From NCBI GenBank assembly GCA_021809435.1, contig JAKBAD010000008.1, forward strand, positions 1-64,000: 64,000 nt of DNA, in the 5' to 3' direction. Positions within the stretch are counted from its first letter, which is position 1, and each line of letters opens with the position of its first letter. Position numbers and translations under genes: made by a program. The stretch comes from Pseudomonadota bacterium (GTDB lineage: Bacteria > Pseudomonadota > Alphaproteobacteria > Acetobacterales > Acetobacteraceae). Below, piece by piece: positions 50,210-58,857 of the stretch. A model generated the notes under the pieces. The model searched no databases. It worked only from the letters and a program-made list of their open reading frames with translations, and had not been told where the DNA came from.

Positions 50210-51576
50210 TACGCGAACTCTCAGCCGCCGAGTGGCAGGCGAAGCAGGGCCGGTTTGTGGCGCTGTGGACTGACCAGAATTTTGCCTATGCGCTCTATCA
50301 TCCCGGCGAGCTGGTGTTTGTGGCGCTGGAGCAGGGCGGCTACCCGGCGCTGGCCCATAAGGGGGCGGGGTGGTTCATGCGCCTGGCGCGGGATTTGAAT
50401 GGCCATGTGGCGCGCGGATTTGAGGCCGCGCCACCCGCCATTGACCATGGCGCGGCGCCCGATGGCACCAGCCCCTGGCCCAATTTTGCCCGCCACCCCG
50501 AGGAGGGCGCGCACCAGGTGGCGGTGGGGCCGGTGCATGCCGGGATTATCGAGCCGGGGCATTTCAGGTTTGATGTGAAGGGCGAGCAGGTGCTGCGCCT
50601 GACCGCCCGGCTGGGCTATGAGCATAAGGGCATTCTGGCGCTGATGCGCGGCAAGTCGCCCAGCCATGCGGCGCGCTTCGCGGCGCGGGTTTCGGGGGAT
50701 GCCACGGTCGCGCACAGCCTGGCTTTTGCCCATGCCGCCGAGCAGGCCGCCGGGCTGACGCCGCCGCCCCGCGCCGTGCATTTGCGCGCGATTATGGCCG
50801 AGCTGGAGCGGCTGGCCAACCATACCTCGGACGTGGGCGCCATGGCGGGGGATGCGGGGTTTGCGTTTCTCGATGCCCGCTTCGCGCTGCTGCGCGAATG
50901 GCTGTGCCAGGCGGCGCAGGCGGGCTTTGGCCACAGGCTGATGATGGACCGGGTGGTGCCGGGGGGCGTGGCCGATGATTTGGCCGATGGCGGGCGCGAG
51001 GCGATTTTGGCCGCCCTGAGCGCCATTGAGGCCGAGCTGCCCAGTTTGCGCCGGGTGTTTGAGGATTATGCCAGCCTGCAGGACCGGGTGGTGGGCACCG
51101 GGCTGGTGCCGCCCGACTTGGCCGAGGCTTATGCCGCGGGCGGCTATGTGGGCCGCGCCTCGGGGCAGAGGGGAGATGCCAGGCTGAGCCCGGGCTATGC
51201 GCCTTATGAGACGTTTGCGCTTTATGTGCCGGTGGAGCAGGCGGGGGATGTGGCCGCGCGGATTAAGGTGCGGCTGGAGGAGATGCCCGAAAGCATTCGG
51301 CTGGTGCGGGAGTTTTTGGCGAGCTTGCCTGACGGTGCGCTGTGCCTGGCGCCCGAACCCGCCACCGGCATGGGGCTGGGAGTGGCCGAGAGCTTCAGGG
51401 GGCCGGTATGGTATTGGCTGCGGCTCGATGCCGGGCAGATTGCCGATATATTCATTGCCGATGCCAGCACGCTGCATTGGCCGCTGCTGGAATATGCGGC
51501 CACCACCTCGATTTTGGCGGATTTTCCGCTCATCAATAAATCCATGAACGGCTCTTACGCGGGGGTGGATTTGTAA
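50206..51576 (+). CDS. hyfG: Fused NuoC/D-like large subunit without NiFe cysteines
   Basis: A 456-residue cytoplasmic subunit with a short NuoC-like N-terminal part (to about residue 100) and a NuoD/hydrogenase-large-subunit part (VGPVHAGIIEPGHFRFDVKG, GYEHKGILALMRGK). In group 4 hydrogenases the first metal motif is RxCGxCxxxHS; here it is RVSGDATVAHS (residues 161-171). The second, DPCxxC, is replaced at 446-453 by SMNGSYAG. All four nickel-iron ligands are therefore missing. It cannot hold a NiFe centre and belongs to the hydrogenase-related (Ehr-type) or complex I-like proteins. The ATG overlaps the upstream stop. Confidence 0.88.
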   Translation: MIRELSAAEWQAKQGRFVALWTDQNFAYALYHPGELVFVALEQGGYPALAHKGAGWFMRLARDLNGHVARGFEAAPPAIDHGAAPDGTSPWPNFARHPEEGAHQVAVGPVHAGIIEPGHFRFDVKGEQVLRLTARLGYEHKGILALMRGKSPSHAARFAARVSGDATVAHSLAFAHAAEQAAGLTPPPRAVHLRAIMAELERLANHTSDVGAMAGDAGFAFLDARFALLREWLCQAAQAGFGHRLMMDRVVPGGVADDLADGGREAILAALSAIEAELPSLRRVFEDYASLQDRVVGTGLVPPDLAEAYAAGGYVGRASGQRGDARLSPGYAPYETFALYVPVEQAGDVAARIKVRLEEMPESIRLVREFLASLPDGALCLAPEPATGMGLGVAESFRGPVWYWLRLDAGQIADIFIADASTLHWPLLEYAATTSILADFPLINKSMNGSYAGVDL

Positions 51577-52130
51577 TGGTCTGGAAAACCACCATACAGC
51601 ACCTGCTGCGCCGTGCCGCCCCGGCGCTGCGCCCCGACCCCGCGCTGGCCAAGGAAATGCGCGCCAGGTTGGAGGCCGCTGCCGCGCAAAGGCTGGGCAG
51701 GGCGCTCAGCATTCGCCATGTGGCCGCGGGCAGCTGCAATGGCTGCGAGCTGGAACTGCGCGCCACACAGACCCTGATTTATGACCTGACCCAGTATGGG
51801 CTGAGTTTTGTGGCTAGCCCCCGGCATGCCGATATTTTGCTGGTGACCGGGGTGAGCACGCGCAACATGGCCCAGGCCCTGCGCGAAGCCCGCGCCGCCA
51901 TGCCAGACCCCGCGCTGGTGGTGGCGGTGGGCGATTGCGCGGTGGATGGCGGGGTGTTCAAGGGCAGCCCCGTGGTGCTGGGTGGCACCAAGGCGCTGGT
52001 GCCGGTGGATTTGGTGATCGCCGGGTGCCCGCCCAATCCCGCCGAGATTATCGCCGGGCTGGTGACGCTGGTGGAGGCCCATGACACGAAAATGCCGCCA
52101 AAGCCGAAAATACTTCCTGGTATGGCTTGA
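51576..52130 (+). CDS. hyfI: NuoB/HyfI-like iron-sulfur subunit
   Basis: The 184-residue small subunit has the four cysteines of a proximal/N2-type 4Fe-4S cluster: C54 and C57 in GSCNGCELEL, C121 in VGDCAVDGG and C151 in AGCPPNP. So the electron-transfer centre is kept although the metal site of the partner is lost. It shares its first base with the stop of the large-subunit gene. No ferredoxin-like HyfH or HyfA subunit is encoded in the operon, leaving the electron donor open. tRNA-Glu follows 38 bp later. Confidence 0.9.
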   Translation: MVWKTTIQHLLRRAAPALRPDPALAKEMRARLEAAAAQRLGRALSIRHVAAGSCNGCELELRATQTLIYDLTQYGLSFVASPRHADILLVTGVSTRNMAQALREARAAMPDPALVVAVGDCAVDGGVFKGSPVVLGGTKALVPVDLVIAGCPPNPAEIIAGLVTLVEAHDTKMPPKPKILPGMA

Positions 52131-52167
52131 ATTAGTTTTCAGCCTGTCATACTAGGGCCCCGCCCTA

Positions 52168-52243
<76 letters not shown>

Positions 52244-52572
52244 TTGATTTTCAAAAACTGACGATTTTTCTGGAGGTTTTGAGGGTTGATGGCGACCAGT
52301 ATATAACCAAGTATACAACTCTCATCTTGATTTTTCTGGACAATTGGCTGGATAATTCAGCAGTTTTTTGTTGTCATGACAAAATCGGCTGAGGCTTGGT
52401 TTCAGGCCAAATCAACCCGTGTTGATTTCCATAGTATATCCTTCACCGGCTGATCGACGCACACACGCCACCGTGCCAGCCGTGACCGCGCCGCAGGCGC
52501 TGAGCTTGGCCAATGGGCCAAGGGCCTGTGCTGAACGCTGCGACAGCTTGCGCCCAGCCAAGGGGACCCGCC
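52244..52572. other. Gene-poor, AT-rich tract after tRNA-Glu
   Basis: No credible gene. The first 190 bases are much richer in A/T than the surrounding DNA (for example around 52300-52370) and sit directly at the tRNA 3' end, a typical site for leftover integrated DNA. No second copy of the tRNA end is found in the window. Confidence 0.5.
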
Positions 52573-52695
52573 ATGCGTCACGATCCCACAGCCGGTGGGC
52601 TTGTCATCATGCCGCGCCAGTCTTCGAGGCCGCTATTCAGGTGCTCTTGTAGCTGCGAAAGGCCGAGACCGCCGAGCGCGAGGTCCGCTCACCAG
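52573..52695 (+). pseudogene. IS21-family istB remnant
   Basis: The stretch starts MRHDPTAGGLVIM, like the N-terminus of IstB helper ATPases, and continues after a deletion and frame change as PVFEAAIQVLL-stop-LRKAETAEREVRS, matching the IstB block FEAAVPxLSQLLKAExAEREVRS. A stop codon and frameshifts show it is dead. The rest of istB and all of istA are missing or unrecognisable, and nothing clear remains up to lysA. Confidence 0.55.
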
Positions 52696-52785
52696 AACCA
52701 GAGCATCCGCGGCGCCTCTTATCCTCCGATCAGGAGAAATGAATCAGTCAATCCAGCCAAATGCAATGGTTTTGCGGCCAAGCTG

Positions 52786-54099
52786 CTAACTTGGCACCAG
52801 CTCGTCGGCCCACAGGGCTTCGTGGGTTTGGCGGGGGGTGATGAGGTGGGGGGTGCCGGCATCGATGAGCACGGCGGCCGCGCGCGGGCGGGCGTTATAG
52901 GGGCTGCTCATCACCGCGCCATAGGCCCCGGCATCGAGCAGCGCCACCAGCGCGCCGGGGGGCAGGTCGGGCAGGGCGCGGTCATAGGCGAAGGAATCGG
53001 CGCTTTCGCAGACGGGGCCGACCACGTCGGCCGGGGTTTGGGGGTGGTGGAAGCGCGCGGCATCGACCGGCAAAATGCCGTGCCAGGCTTCGTAGAGCGC
53101 CGGGCGCATCAGCTCGTTCATGGCGGCATCGAGCACCACGAAGCGCTTGGCGGCACGCTTTTCGAGCAGCACCTGGGCCAGCAGCAGCCCCGCCGGGCCG
53201 ACCAGATAGCGGCCGGGTTCGAGCACCAGGCGCACGCCGAGATCGCCCACGGTTTTGCGCACCACGGATGCGAAGGCGGCCGGGTTCATGCCTGGCTCGT
53301 CGTGATAGCCGATGCCGAGGCCGCCGCCGAGGTCGAGCACGGAGACGCTTTGCCCCTGGGCGCGCAGGCCGCGCACCATGTCGGCGGCGAGGGCATAGGC
53401 GGTTTGGTAAGGCGCGGGCGAGAGGATCTGGCTGCCGATGTGAAGGGCGAGGCCGCGCATTTCGATGCCGGGCAGGGCCGCGCCGCGGGCGTAGAGGGCG
53501 GGAATATCCTCGCGCGCGATGCCGAATTTGTTCTCGGCCAGGCCGGTGGTGATTTTGGCGTGGGTGCCGGCATCGACATCGGGGTTCATGCGCAGCACGA
53601 CCTTGGCGGTGAGGCCAAGGCGGGTTGCGGTAGCGGAGAGACTGTCCAGCTCCTCCGCGCTTTCGACATTGATCTGGCCGATGCCCTGGGCCAGCACGGT
53701 TTCCAGCTCGGGCACCGATTTGCCAACGCCCGAGAACACGATGTGGTCGGCCGCGATGCCAGCCCGGCGGGCGCGCAGGAATTCGCCCTGGGAGACGATA
53801 TCGGCCCCCGCGCCCATGTGGCGGAGCAGGGAGAGGATGGCCAGATGGTCGTTGGCCTTGACCGCGTAATGGATGTGGAGCGCCAGATTGGCCTCGGCGA
53901 AGGCCGCGGTGAGGGTGGCGTAGCGCGCGCGGATGGTGCCGGCGCCATACACCCAGGTGGGGGTGCCGAAGCGCTCGGCGACCAAATTAAGGGGCACGTC
54001 CTCGAAGCAGAGCCCGGCATGGGCGTGCATTGTCAGCGCGGGACGGGCGGCGAGCAGGCCGGCGAGGTCGGGCTCGGGGCCGGTGAAGACATCTGCCAT
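52786..54099 (-). CDS. lysA: Diaminopimelate decarboxylase
   Basis: LysA (437 residues) converts meso-diaminopimelate to lysine using PLP. The PLP lysine is in HIHYAVKANDHLAIL; glycine-rich phosphate-binding VLDLGGGLGIGYHDEPG, EPGRYLVGPAGLLL and GPVCESADSFAYDR (active-site cysteine) follow. It is downstream of lptM by 3 bp and argH, a conserved alphaproteobacterial operon. The gene ends next to the decayed istB region. Confidence 0.96.
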   Translation of the reverse strand: MADVFTGPEPDLAGLLAARPALTMHAHAGLCFEDVPLNLVAERFGTPTWVYGAGTIRARYATLTAAFAEANLALHIHYAVKANDHLAILSLLRHMGAGADIVSQGEFLRARRAGIAADHIVFSGVGKSVPELETVLAQGIGQINVESAEELDSLSATATRLGLTAKVVLRMNPDVDAGTHAKITTGLAENKFGIAREDIPALYARGAALPGIEMRGLALHIGSQILSPAPYQTAYALAADMVRGLRAQGQSVSVLDLGGGLGIGYHDEPGMNPAAFASVVRKTVGDLGVRLVLEPGRYLVGPAGLLLAQVLLEKRAAKRFVVLDAAMNELMRPALYEAWHGILPVDAARFHHPQTPADVVGPVCESADSFAYDRALPDLPPGALVALLDAGAYGAVMSSPYNARPRAAAVLIDAGTPHLITPRQTHEALWADELVPS

Positions 54100-54102
54100 G
54101 GG

Positions 54103-54228
54103 TCAGTTCGCGGGGTAGATGTGGGGGTAGGTGATGTCTCCCGCCGGGCCGGGCGGGACGGGGGTGCCGCGCTTGCCGCAGGAGGCCAAAGCGAGCAGGG
54201 CCAGCAGGGTGAGGGGCAGGAGTTTCAT
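54103..54228 (-). CDS. lptM: Small lipoprotein LptM (YifL-like)
   Basis: This 41-residue gene is easily missed because of its size. It encodes [20 protein letters not shown] and then a proline-rich tail, with lipobox LASC. That is the build of LptM/YifL, a lipoprotein that helps mature the LptD LPS-assembly pore; the family often lies between argH and lysA. The ATG overlaps the argH stop (ATGA), and lysA starts 3 bp after its stop, so it is certainly translated with them. Confidence 0.88.
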   Translation of the reverse strand: MKLLPLTLLALLALASCGKRGTPVPPGPAGDITYPHIYPAN

Positions 54229-55631
54229 GCCAGACGCTCCTGCCACAGCGCCGCTTGTTGGGCGACATTGGCGGGGGCCGTGCCGCCATATGAGGTGCGC
54301 GAGGCGACCGAGGCCTGGATGGTCAGAACGCCGAAAATCTCGTCGGTGATGCGCGGCTCCACTGACTGCATCTCGGCCAGGGACAGCTCGGAGATGTCGA
54401 TGCCCTGGGCTTCGGCCAGGCGCACGATGCGGCCGGTGACGTGGTGGGCATCGCGGAACGGCATTTTGAGCACGCGCACCAGCCAGTCGGCCAGATCGGT
54501 GGCGGTGGAGAAGCCCGAGCCCGCGAGCGCGGCCATGCGGGGTTCATCGGCCTTGAGGTCGGTAACCATGCCGGTGGTGGCGGCGAGGCTGAGAGAGATG
54601 GCGGAAAGCGCGTCGAACACCGGTTCCTTGTCTTCCTGCATGTCCTTGGCATAGGCCATGGGCAGGCCCTTCATGACCGTGAGCAGGCCGGTGAGGGCGC
54701 CGTAAATGCGGCCGGTTTTGGCTTTGGTGAGCTCGGCGGCATCCGGATTGCGCTTTTGGGGCATGATGGAGGAGCCGGTGGTGAAGGCATCCGACAGGGA
54801 GATGAGCTTGTAGGGCGCCGAGCACCAGATGATGATTTCCTCGGCCAGGCGGGAGAGATGCATGGCCATGATCGAGAGGGCGCTCAAGAATTCCAGCGCG
54901 AAATCGCGGTCGGAGACCGAATCGAGCGAGTTGGCGGTGGGACGGGCGAAGCCGAGCGCTTCGGCGGTCGCGAAACGGTCGATGGGAAAGGATGTGCCGG
55001 CCAGGGCGGCGGCGCCGAGCGGGCATTCGTTCAGGCGGGCGCGGGCATCGGCCAGGCGGCCCTGGTCGCGGGCGAGCATTTCGACATAGGCCAGAAGATG
55101 ATGGCCGAACGTGACCGGCTGGGCGGTTTGCAGATGGGTGAAGCCGGGCATGACGGTGTGGGCATATTCGGCGGCGCGCGCGCTGAGCGCCTGCATCAGC
55201 GCCTTGAGCTGGGCCTGGGTGTCGTCGATTGCCTGACGGACGAAGAGTTTGAAATCGGTCGCCACCTGGTCGTTGCGTGAGCGGGCGGTGTGCAGGCGGC
55301 GCGCGGCCTCGCCGATGCGCTCGCCGAGCCTGACCTCGATGTTGGTGTGGATGTCTTCGAGGGCTTCGGAGAAGGGGAACTGACCGGCTTCAATGTCAGC
55401 TTTGATGGCGTCGAGCCCGGCCTGGATGGCGGATTCGTCCTCGGGGGTGAGGATGCCTTGTTTGGCGAGCATGGCGGCATGGGCTTTTGAGCCGGCGATA
55501 TCTTGCGCCCAGAGCTTGGCATCGAAGCCGATTGAGGCGTTAATGGCTTGCATGACGGCGGCGGGGCCTTGTGCGAACCGCCCGCCCCATTGAAGCTGGC
55601 CTTTAACCGGAGTGTCGTTTTTGTCGGTCAC
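54225..55631 (-). CDS. argH: Argininosuccinate lyase
   Basis: ArgH (468 residues) cleaves argininosuccinate to arginine and fumarate. It shows [80 protein letters not shown] and the signature [16 protein letters not shown] with the catalytic serine loop. No ATG is available near the family start; I use GTG 55631, and TTG 55637 is another option. It begins the argH-lptM-lysA operon and its 5' end overlaps that of the divergent TlpA-like gene. Confidence 0.94.
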   Translation of the reverse strand: MTDKNDTPVKGQLQWGGRFAQGPAAVMQAINASIGFDAKLWAQDIAGSKAHAAMLAKQGILTPEDESAIQAGLDAIKADIEAGQFPFSEALEDIHTNIEVRLGERIGEAARRLHTARSRNDQVATDFKLFVRQAIDDTQAQLKALMQALSARAAEYAHTVMPGFTHLQTAQPVTFGHHLLAYVEMLARDQGRLADARARLNECPLGAAALAGTSFPIDRFATAEALGFARPTANSLDSVSDRDFALEFLSALSIMAMHLSRLAEEIIIWCSAPYKLISLSDAFTTGSSIMPQKRNPDAAELTKAKTGRIYGALTGLLTVMKGLPMAYAKDMQEDKEPVFDALSAISLSLAATTGMVTDLKADEPRMAALAGSGFSTATDLADWLVRVLKMPFRDAHHVTGRIVRLAEAQGIDISELSLAEMQSVEPRITDEIFGVLTIQASVASRTSYGGTAPANVAQQAALWQERLA

Positions 55632-56235
55632 GTGCAAACGCCCTTATCTGAACAGACGGTCTTTGATCACCGCCATCCCTGGATTAGCGATCATGAGCGC
55701 GCTCGGCAATCGGGCGTGGGCCGATGAGGCGCTGATCGGCGCCGATCAGGCCTGGGGGCAGCTTAATCCGCCCCTGCCGCTCAAGGGGCTGAAATTTTTT
55801 CACCCCGATGGCACGCCCGGCAGCCTGGATGAATTCGCCGGCCGGGTGGTGGTGGTGAATTTGTGGGCGACCTGGTGCCCTTCGTGCAAGATTGAATTGC
55901 CCAGCCTGAACAGGCTGGCGGCGCGCATCAAGCCGTTTGGCGGTGTGGTGCTGGCGATTTCGATCGACGATCAGGGCATGGATGCGGTGGCGCCGTTTAT
56001 CAAGGCGCATGGCTACCAGAATTTGCACGTGGCGACCGATGCCGATGGCGCGGATTTGGATTTACTGGGGGCGGACGGGATTCCGGCGACCGTGGTGCTG
56101 CGCCCCGATGGCCGGGCGGTGGTGGCGCTGGAGGGCGGCGCGGATTGGGACACCGACGCGGTGGTGGCGTTTTTGCAGAAGCTGGCGGGGCCGCAAAAGG
56201 CGCCGGTGGCGTCAAAATCCGTTCAGGGCGTGTGA
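55612..56235 (+). CDS. TlpA-like thiol:disulfide oxidoreductase
   Basis: A thioredoxin-fold protein of about 207 residues. It has an N-terminal signal with an RR pair ([20 protein letters not shown]) and the redox motif [24 protein letters not shown] gives the conserved cis-proline. It probably acts in the periplasm, for example in cytochrome c maturation. The start is uncertain: GTG 55612 keeps the RR segment but overlaps argH; TTG at 55621 or 55663 are alternatives. The divergent argH-tlpA arrangement is common in this class. Confidence 0.85.
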   Translation: MSFLSVTCKRPYLNRRSLITAIPGLAIMSALGNRAWADEALIGADQAWGQLNPPLPLKGLKFFHPDGTPGSLDEFAGRVVVVNLWATWCPSCKIELPSLNRLAARIKPFGGVVLAISIDDQGMDAVAPFIKAHGYQNLHVATDADGADLDLLGADGIPATVVLRPDGRAVVALEGGADWDTDAVVAFLQKLAGPQKAPVASKSVQGV

Positions 56236-56258
56236 GGGGGTAAAAGTTTTTGCTGGGT

Positions 56259-56288
56259 TTGGGGGGCTTTTTTCACAAAGCCCCCCAA
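56259..56288. terminator. Long hairpin, dispersed family member
   Basis: Perfect 12-bp stem TTGGGGGGCTTT/AAAGCCCCCCAA with a 6-base loop between the convergent tlpA-like and dienelactone hydrolase genes. The upstream AAAAGTTTTTGC flank matches the copies at 4965 (inverted) and 63150. Confidence 0.82.
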
Positions 56289-56308
56289 GAATTCCGTCCC
56301 TTGAGGAC

Positions 56309-56965
56309 TCAGCGCAGATGTTCGGCGAAGAAGGTGAGCGAGCGCAGCTCGGCCAGTTCCCAATCCTTGCGTGAGTAGCTGGCGCGGGCCTCGCAGCCAA
56401 AGCCGTGCTGGGCGCCTTCATAGACGAACACATCGAGCCCTGGTTGGGCGGCGCGGATGGCTTCGACGTCGGTGAGTGGGATGGAATGGTCCTGCTCGCC
56501 GAAATGCAGCTGCACGGGGCAGGTGGGGGTGAGGTCTTTTTGCGCGGCGATGCCGGCGCCGTACCAGCCCGAAGCCGCCCAGAATTTATCGGTTTTGCAG
56601 GCGGCGGCCCAAGCCAGCGAACCGCCCCAGCAATAGCCGATGATGCCCACCGGCCGGCCGGCAAAGGCCGCGGCGGTGGCGACGATGTCTTGCAGGGCCT
56701 CGGCTTCGGTGATCTGGGCGCGGAGTGTGCGGCCTTGTTCGATGTCTGATGCGCCATAGCCAAGCTCGACGCCGCGCTGTACGCGGTCGAACAAGGCGGG
56801 GGCGAGGACGCGGTAGCCGAACCCGGCCAGGCGCTCGGAGACAGCGCGGATATGGGCGTTGACGCCGAAAATCTCCTGCACCACCACCAGGGCGCGGGGC
56901 GCGTTGATGTCGCCGGCCTCGAAGGCCTCGAAGGCATGGCCGTCTGCGGCGGTGAGTTTCAGCAT
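56309..56965 (-). CDS. Dienelactone hydrolase family protein
   Basis: A 218-residue alpha/beta hydrolase. The nucleophile is the cysteine in IIGYCWGGSLAW, the aspartate is in HFGEQDHSIP, and the histidine in EGAQHGFGCEARASY. The N-terminal VVVQEIFGVNAHIRAVSERLA is typical of carboxymethylenebutenolidase-like enzymes. True dienelactone hydrolysis is only one possible activity; many homologues are general esterases. It is 15 bp behind rppH on the same strand. Confidence 0.9.
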   Translation of the reverse strand: MLKLTAADGHAFEAFEAGDINAPRALVVVQEIFGVNAHIRAVSERLAGFGYRVLAPALFDRVQRGVELGYGASDIEQGRTLRAQITEAEALQDIVATAAAFAGRPVGIIGYCWGGSLAWAAACKTDKFWAASGWYGAGIAAQKDLTPTCPVQLHFGEQDHSIPLTDVEAIRAAQPGLDVFVYEGAQHGFGCEARASYSRKDWELAELRSLTFFAEHLR

Positions 56966-56980
56966 GATGTTCCTCTCGGT

Positions 56981-57448
56981 TCAGGGGCGAAGATGCGCGA
57001 AATCGCGCGCCAGGGCCTCGTAGATGGGGCGTTTGAAGCCGACCGCCAGAGCTGGCAGCTCGGCCAGCGCCACCCATTTGAAGGCGGTGAATTCAGGGTG
57101 GGAATCGGCTTCGAGGTCGATGTCGGCATCGGTGCCGGTGAAGCGGAGCGCGAACCATTTCTGCTCCTGACCGCGATATTGGCCGTGCCACGCCACGCCG
57201 AGCAGGTGGGGGGGCAGGTCGTAACGCAGCCACTCGGCATGTTCGGCGATGATTTCGGCGCGGTCGGTGCCGATTTCCTCTTTCAACTCGCGCAGCACGG
57301 CCACGCGCGGGTCTTCGCCGGCGTCGATGCCGCCTTGGGGCAGTTGCCAGGCATCGGGCAGGTCTTTGCGTTGAGCGACGAACACCTGCCCCGTGGCGTT
57401 GAACAGCACCGCGCCGACATTGCGCCGATAGGGCAGGGCCGAGGTCAT
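56981..57448 (-). CDS. rppH: RNA pyrophosphohydrolase
   Basis: RppH (155 residues) removes pyrophosphate from mRNA 5' ends and so triggers decay. The Nudix box GGIDAGEDPRVAVLREL and KEEIG is complete, and the N-terminal YRRNVGAVLFNATGQVFVAQ with DAWQLPQGG is specific to RppH. It overlaps ctpA by four bases, the usual gpmI-envC-ctpA-rppH order. Confidence 0.95.
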   Translation of the reverse strand: MTSALPYRRNVGAVLFNATGQVFVAQRKDLPDAWQLPQGGIDAGEDPRVAVLRELKEEIGTDRAEIIAEHAEWLRYDLPPHLLGVAWHGQYRGQEQKWFALRFTGTDADIDLEADSHPEFTAFKWVALAELPALAVGFKRPIYEALARDFAHLRP

Positions 57449-58800
57449 TGCGGGGCGCTCATGCCGGCGATCAGCTTGAGGCCCATTTGCAGCTGGAAGT
57501 CGGTCGAGGGTTTGGTGGCATCGAATTTCGGCCAGTTGGCCGGCGGCACGGCGGGGATTTGCGCGGCCACCGCGGGCAGGGGCTTGGCCGGGGGCAGGGG
57601 AATGTTCTGCTGGCCGGTGGGGTTGGCGAAGGCGTTGATCAGGTCATCCTCGCGGAGCGCGGCGAACTGATCGTCGGGGGTGGCGGTGTCGCTTACCTTG
57701 ACGTCGGGGGTGACGCCAAAGCCCTGGATGGATTTGCCCGAGGGGGTGAAATAAAGCGCCGTGGTGAGGCGGAGCGCGCCTTCATTGTCGATCGGCAGGA
57801 TGGTTTGCACCGAGCCCTTGCCGAAGGTTTTGGTGCCCAGCACCAGCGCGCGGCGGTTTTGCTGGAGCGCGGCGGTGACGATTTCGGCCGCCGAGGCGGT
57901 GCCGGCATTGGTGAGGATGACCACCGGGGCGTTGTTGGTGACATCGGTGCCTTGGGCGTACCAGACCTGATCGTCGGTCGCGTGGCGGCCTTTGGTGGAG
58001 ACGATCTCGCCCTGGGTGAGGAAATCATCGGCCACGGCCACGGCCTGGTCGAGCAGGCCGCCGGGATTGTCGCGCAGGTCGAGGATATAGCCGTGCAAGG
58101 GCTTGCCGGACTGGGCACGCAGCTTGGTGATGGCGTTGCGGATATGAGGGTCGGCGTTCTCATCGAAGCTGGCGAGGCGGATATAGCCGACCGGCCCGGC
58201 GCTGGTTTGGAACAGCTTGTATTTCACGTCCTGGATCTTGATGATCTCGCGCGTCATGGTGACGTGCACGGGCGTGGTGATGCCGTTGCGCTTGAGGGTG
58301 AGGGTGATTTTGGTGCCGGGCGCGCCGCGCATCTTGTTCACCGCGTCATCGAGGGAAAGCCCGTCGGTCGCGTGGCCGTTGATCTCGACGATGATGTCTC
58401 CGGGGCGGATGCCGGCCTTGGCGCCGGGGGTGTCGTCGATCGGGGAGATGACTTTCAGGAGCCCGTCAACCTCGGTGACTTCCAGGCCGAGGCCGCCGAA
58501 CTGGCCGCTCGTCTGCACCTGCATGTCGGCATATTGTTTGGCGTTCATGTAGGAGGAATGCGGGTCGAGGCCGGCCATCATGCCGTTGGCGGCATTGTAG
58601 ATGAGTTTATCGGCCGGTGGGTCGATGACATAATCTTGCTTTACGGTGGCGAGAATGTCGCCGAACAGGGAAAGCTGCTGATAGGTGGAGTTGTCGGGCG
58701 CATCCTGCCCGACCGCCCGCATGAACGGGCTTGACGCCGTGCCCAGAGCCAGCCCCGTGAAAAACACACCGCCTAACAATAAACCACGACGCAACCGCAT
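57445..58800 (-). CDS. ctpA: Carboxy-terminal processing protease, S41 family
   Basis: A 451-residue secreted or membrane-tethered protease. The N-terminus has a signal (RRGLLLGGVFFTGLALG), then a PDZ domain (IDDTPGAKAGIRPGDIIVEI) and the peptidase domain. The serine/lysine dyad is in ILTNAGTASAAEIV and GTKTFGKGSVQTILP. The C-terminus is proline-rich. Such proteases trim or degrade periplasmic proteins including murein hydrolases; the adjacent envC gene makes that link attractive. Confidence 0.95.
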   Translation of the reverse strand: MRLRRGLLLGGVFFTGLALGTASSPFMRAVGQDAPDNSTYQQLSLFGDILATVKQDYVIDPPADKLIYNAANGMMAGLDPHSSYMNAKQYADMQVQTSGQFGGLGLEVTEVDGLLKVISPIDDTPGAKAGIRPGDIIVEINGHATDGLSLDDAVNKMRGAPGTKITLTLKRNGITTPVHVTMTREIIKIQDVKYKLFQTSAGPVGYIRLASFDENADPHIRNAITKLRAQSGKPLHGYILDLRDNPGGLLDQAVAVADDFLTQGEIVSTKGRHATDDQVWYAQGTDVTNNAPVVILTNAGTASAAEIVTAALQQNRRALVLGTKTFGKGSVQTILPIDNEGALRLTTALYFTPSGKSIQGFGVTPDVKVSDTATPDDQFAALREDDLINAFANPTGQQNIPLPPAKPLPAVAAQIPAVPPANWPKFDATKPSTDFQLQMGLKLIAGMSAPQ

Positions 58801-58857
58801 AGAACTTATTTCCTCAATCCAGACGGAACATACCCATTAGACAGCATCGGCGCGGCT

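Noticed and set aside
50206-51576. NiFe hydrogenase large subunit
   Set aside because: All four metal-binding cysteines are replaced, so hydrogenase activity is not supported.
52513-54654. Long plus-strand open frame opposite lysA and argH
   Set aside because: It is antisense to two well-conserved genes, has low-complexity Gly/Ala/Asp composition and no family pattern.
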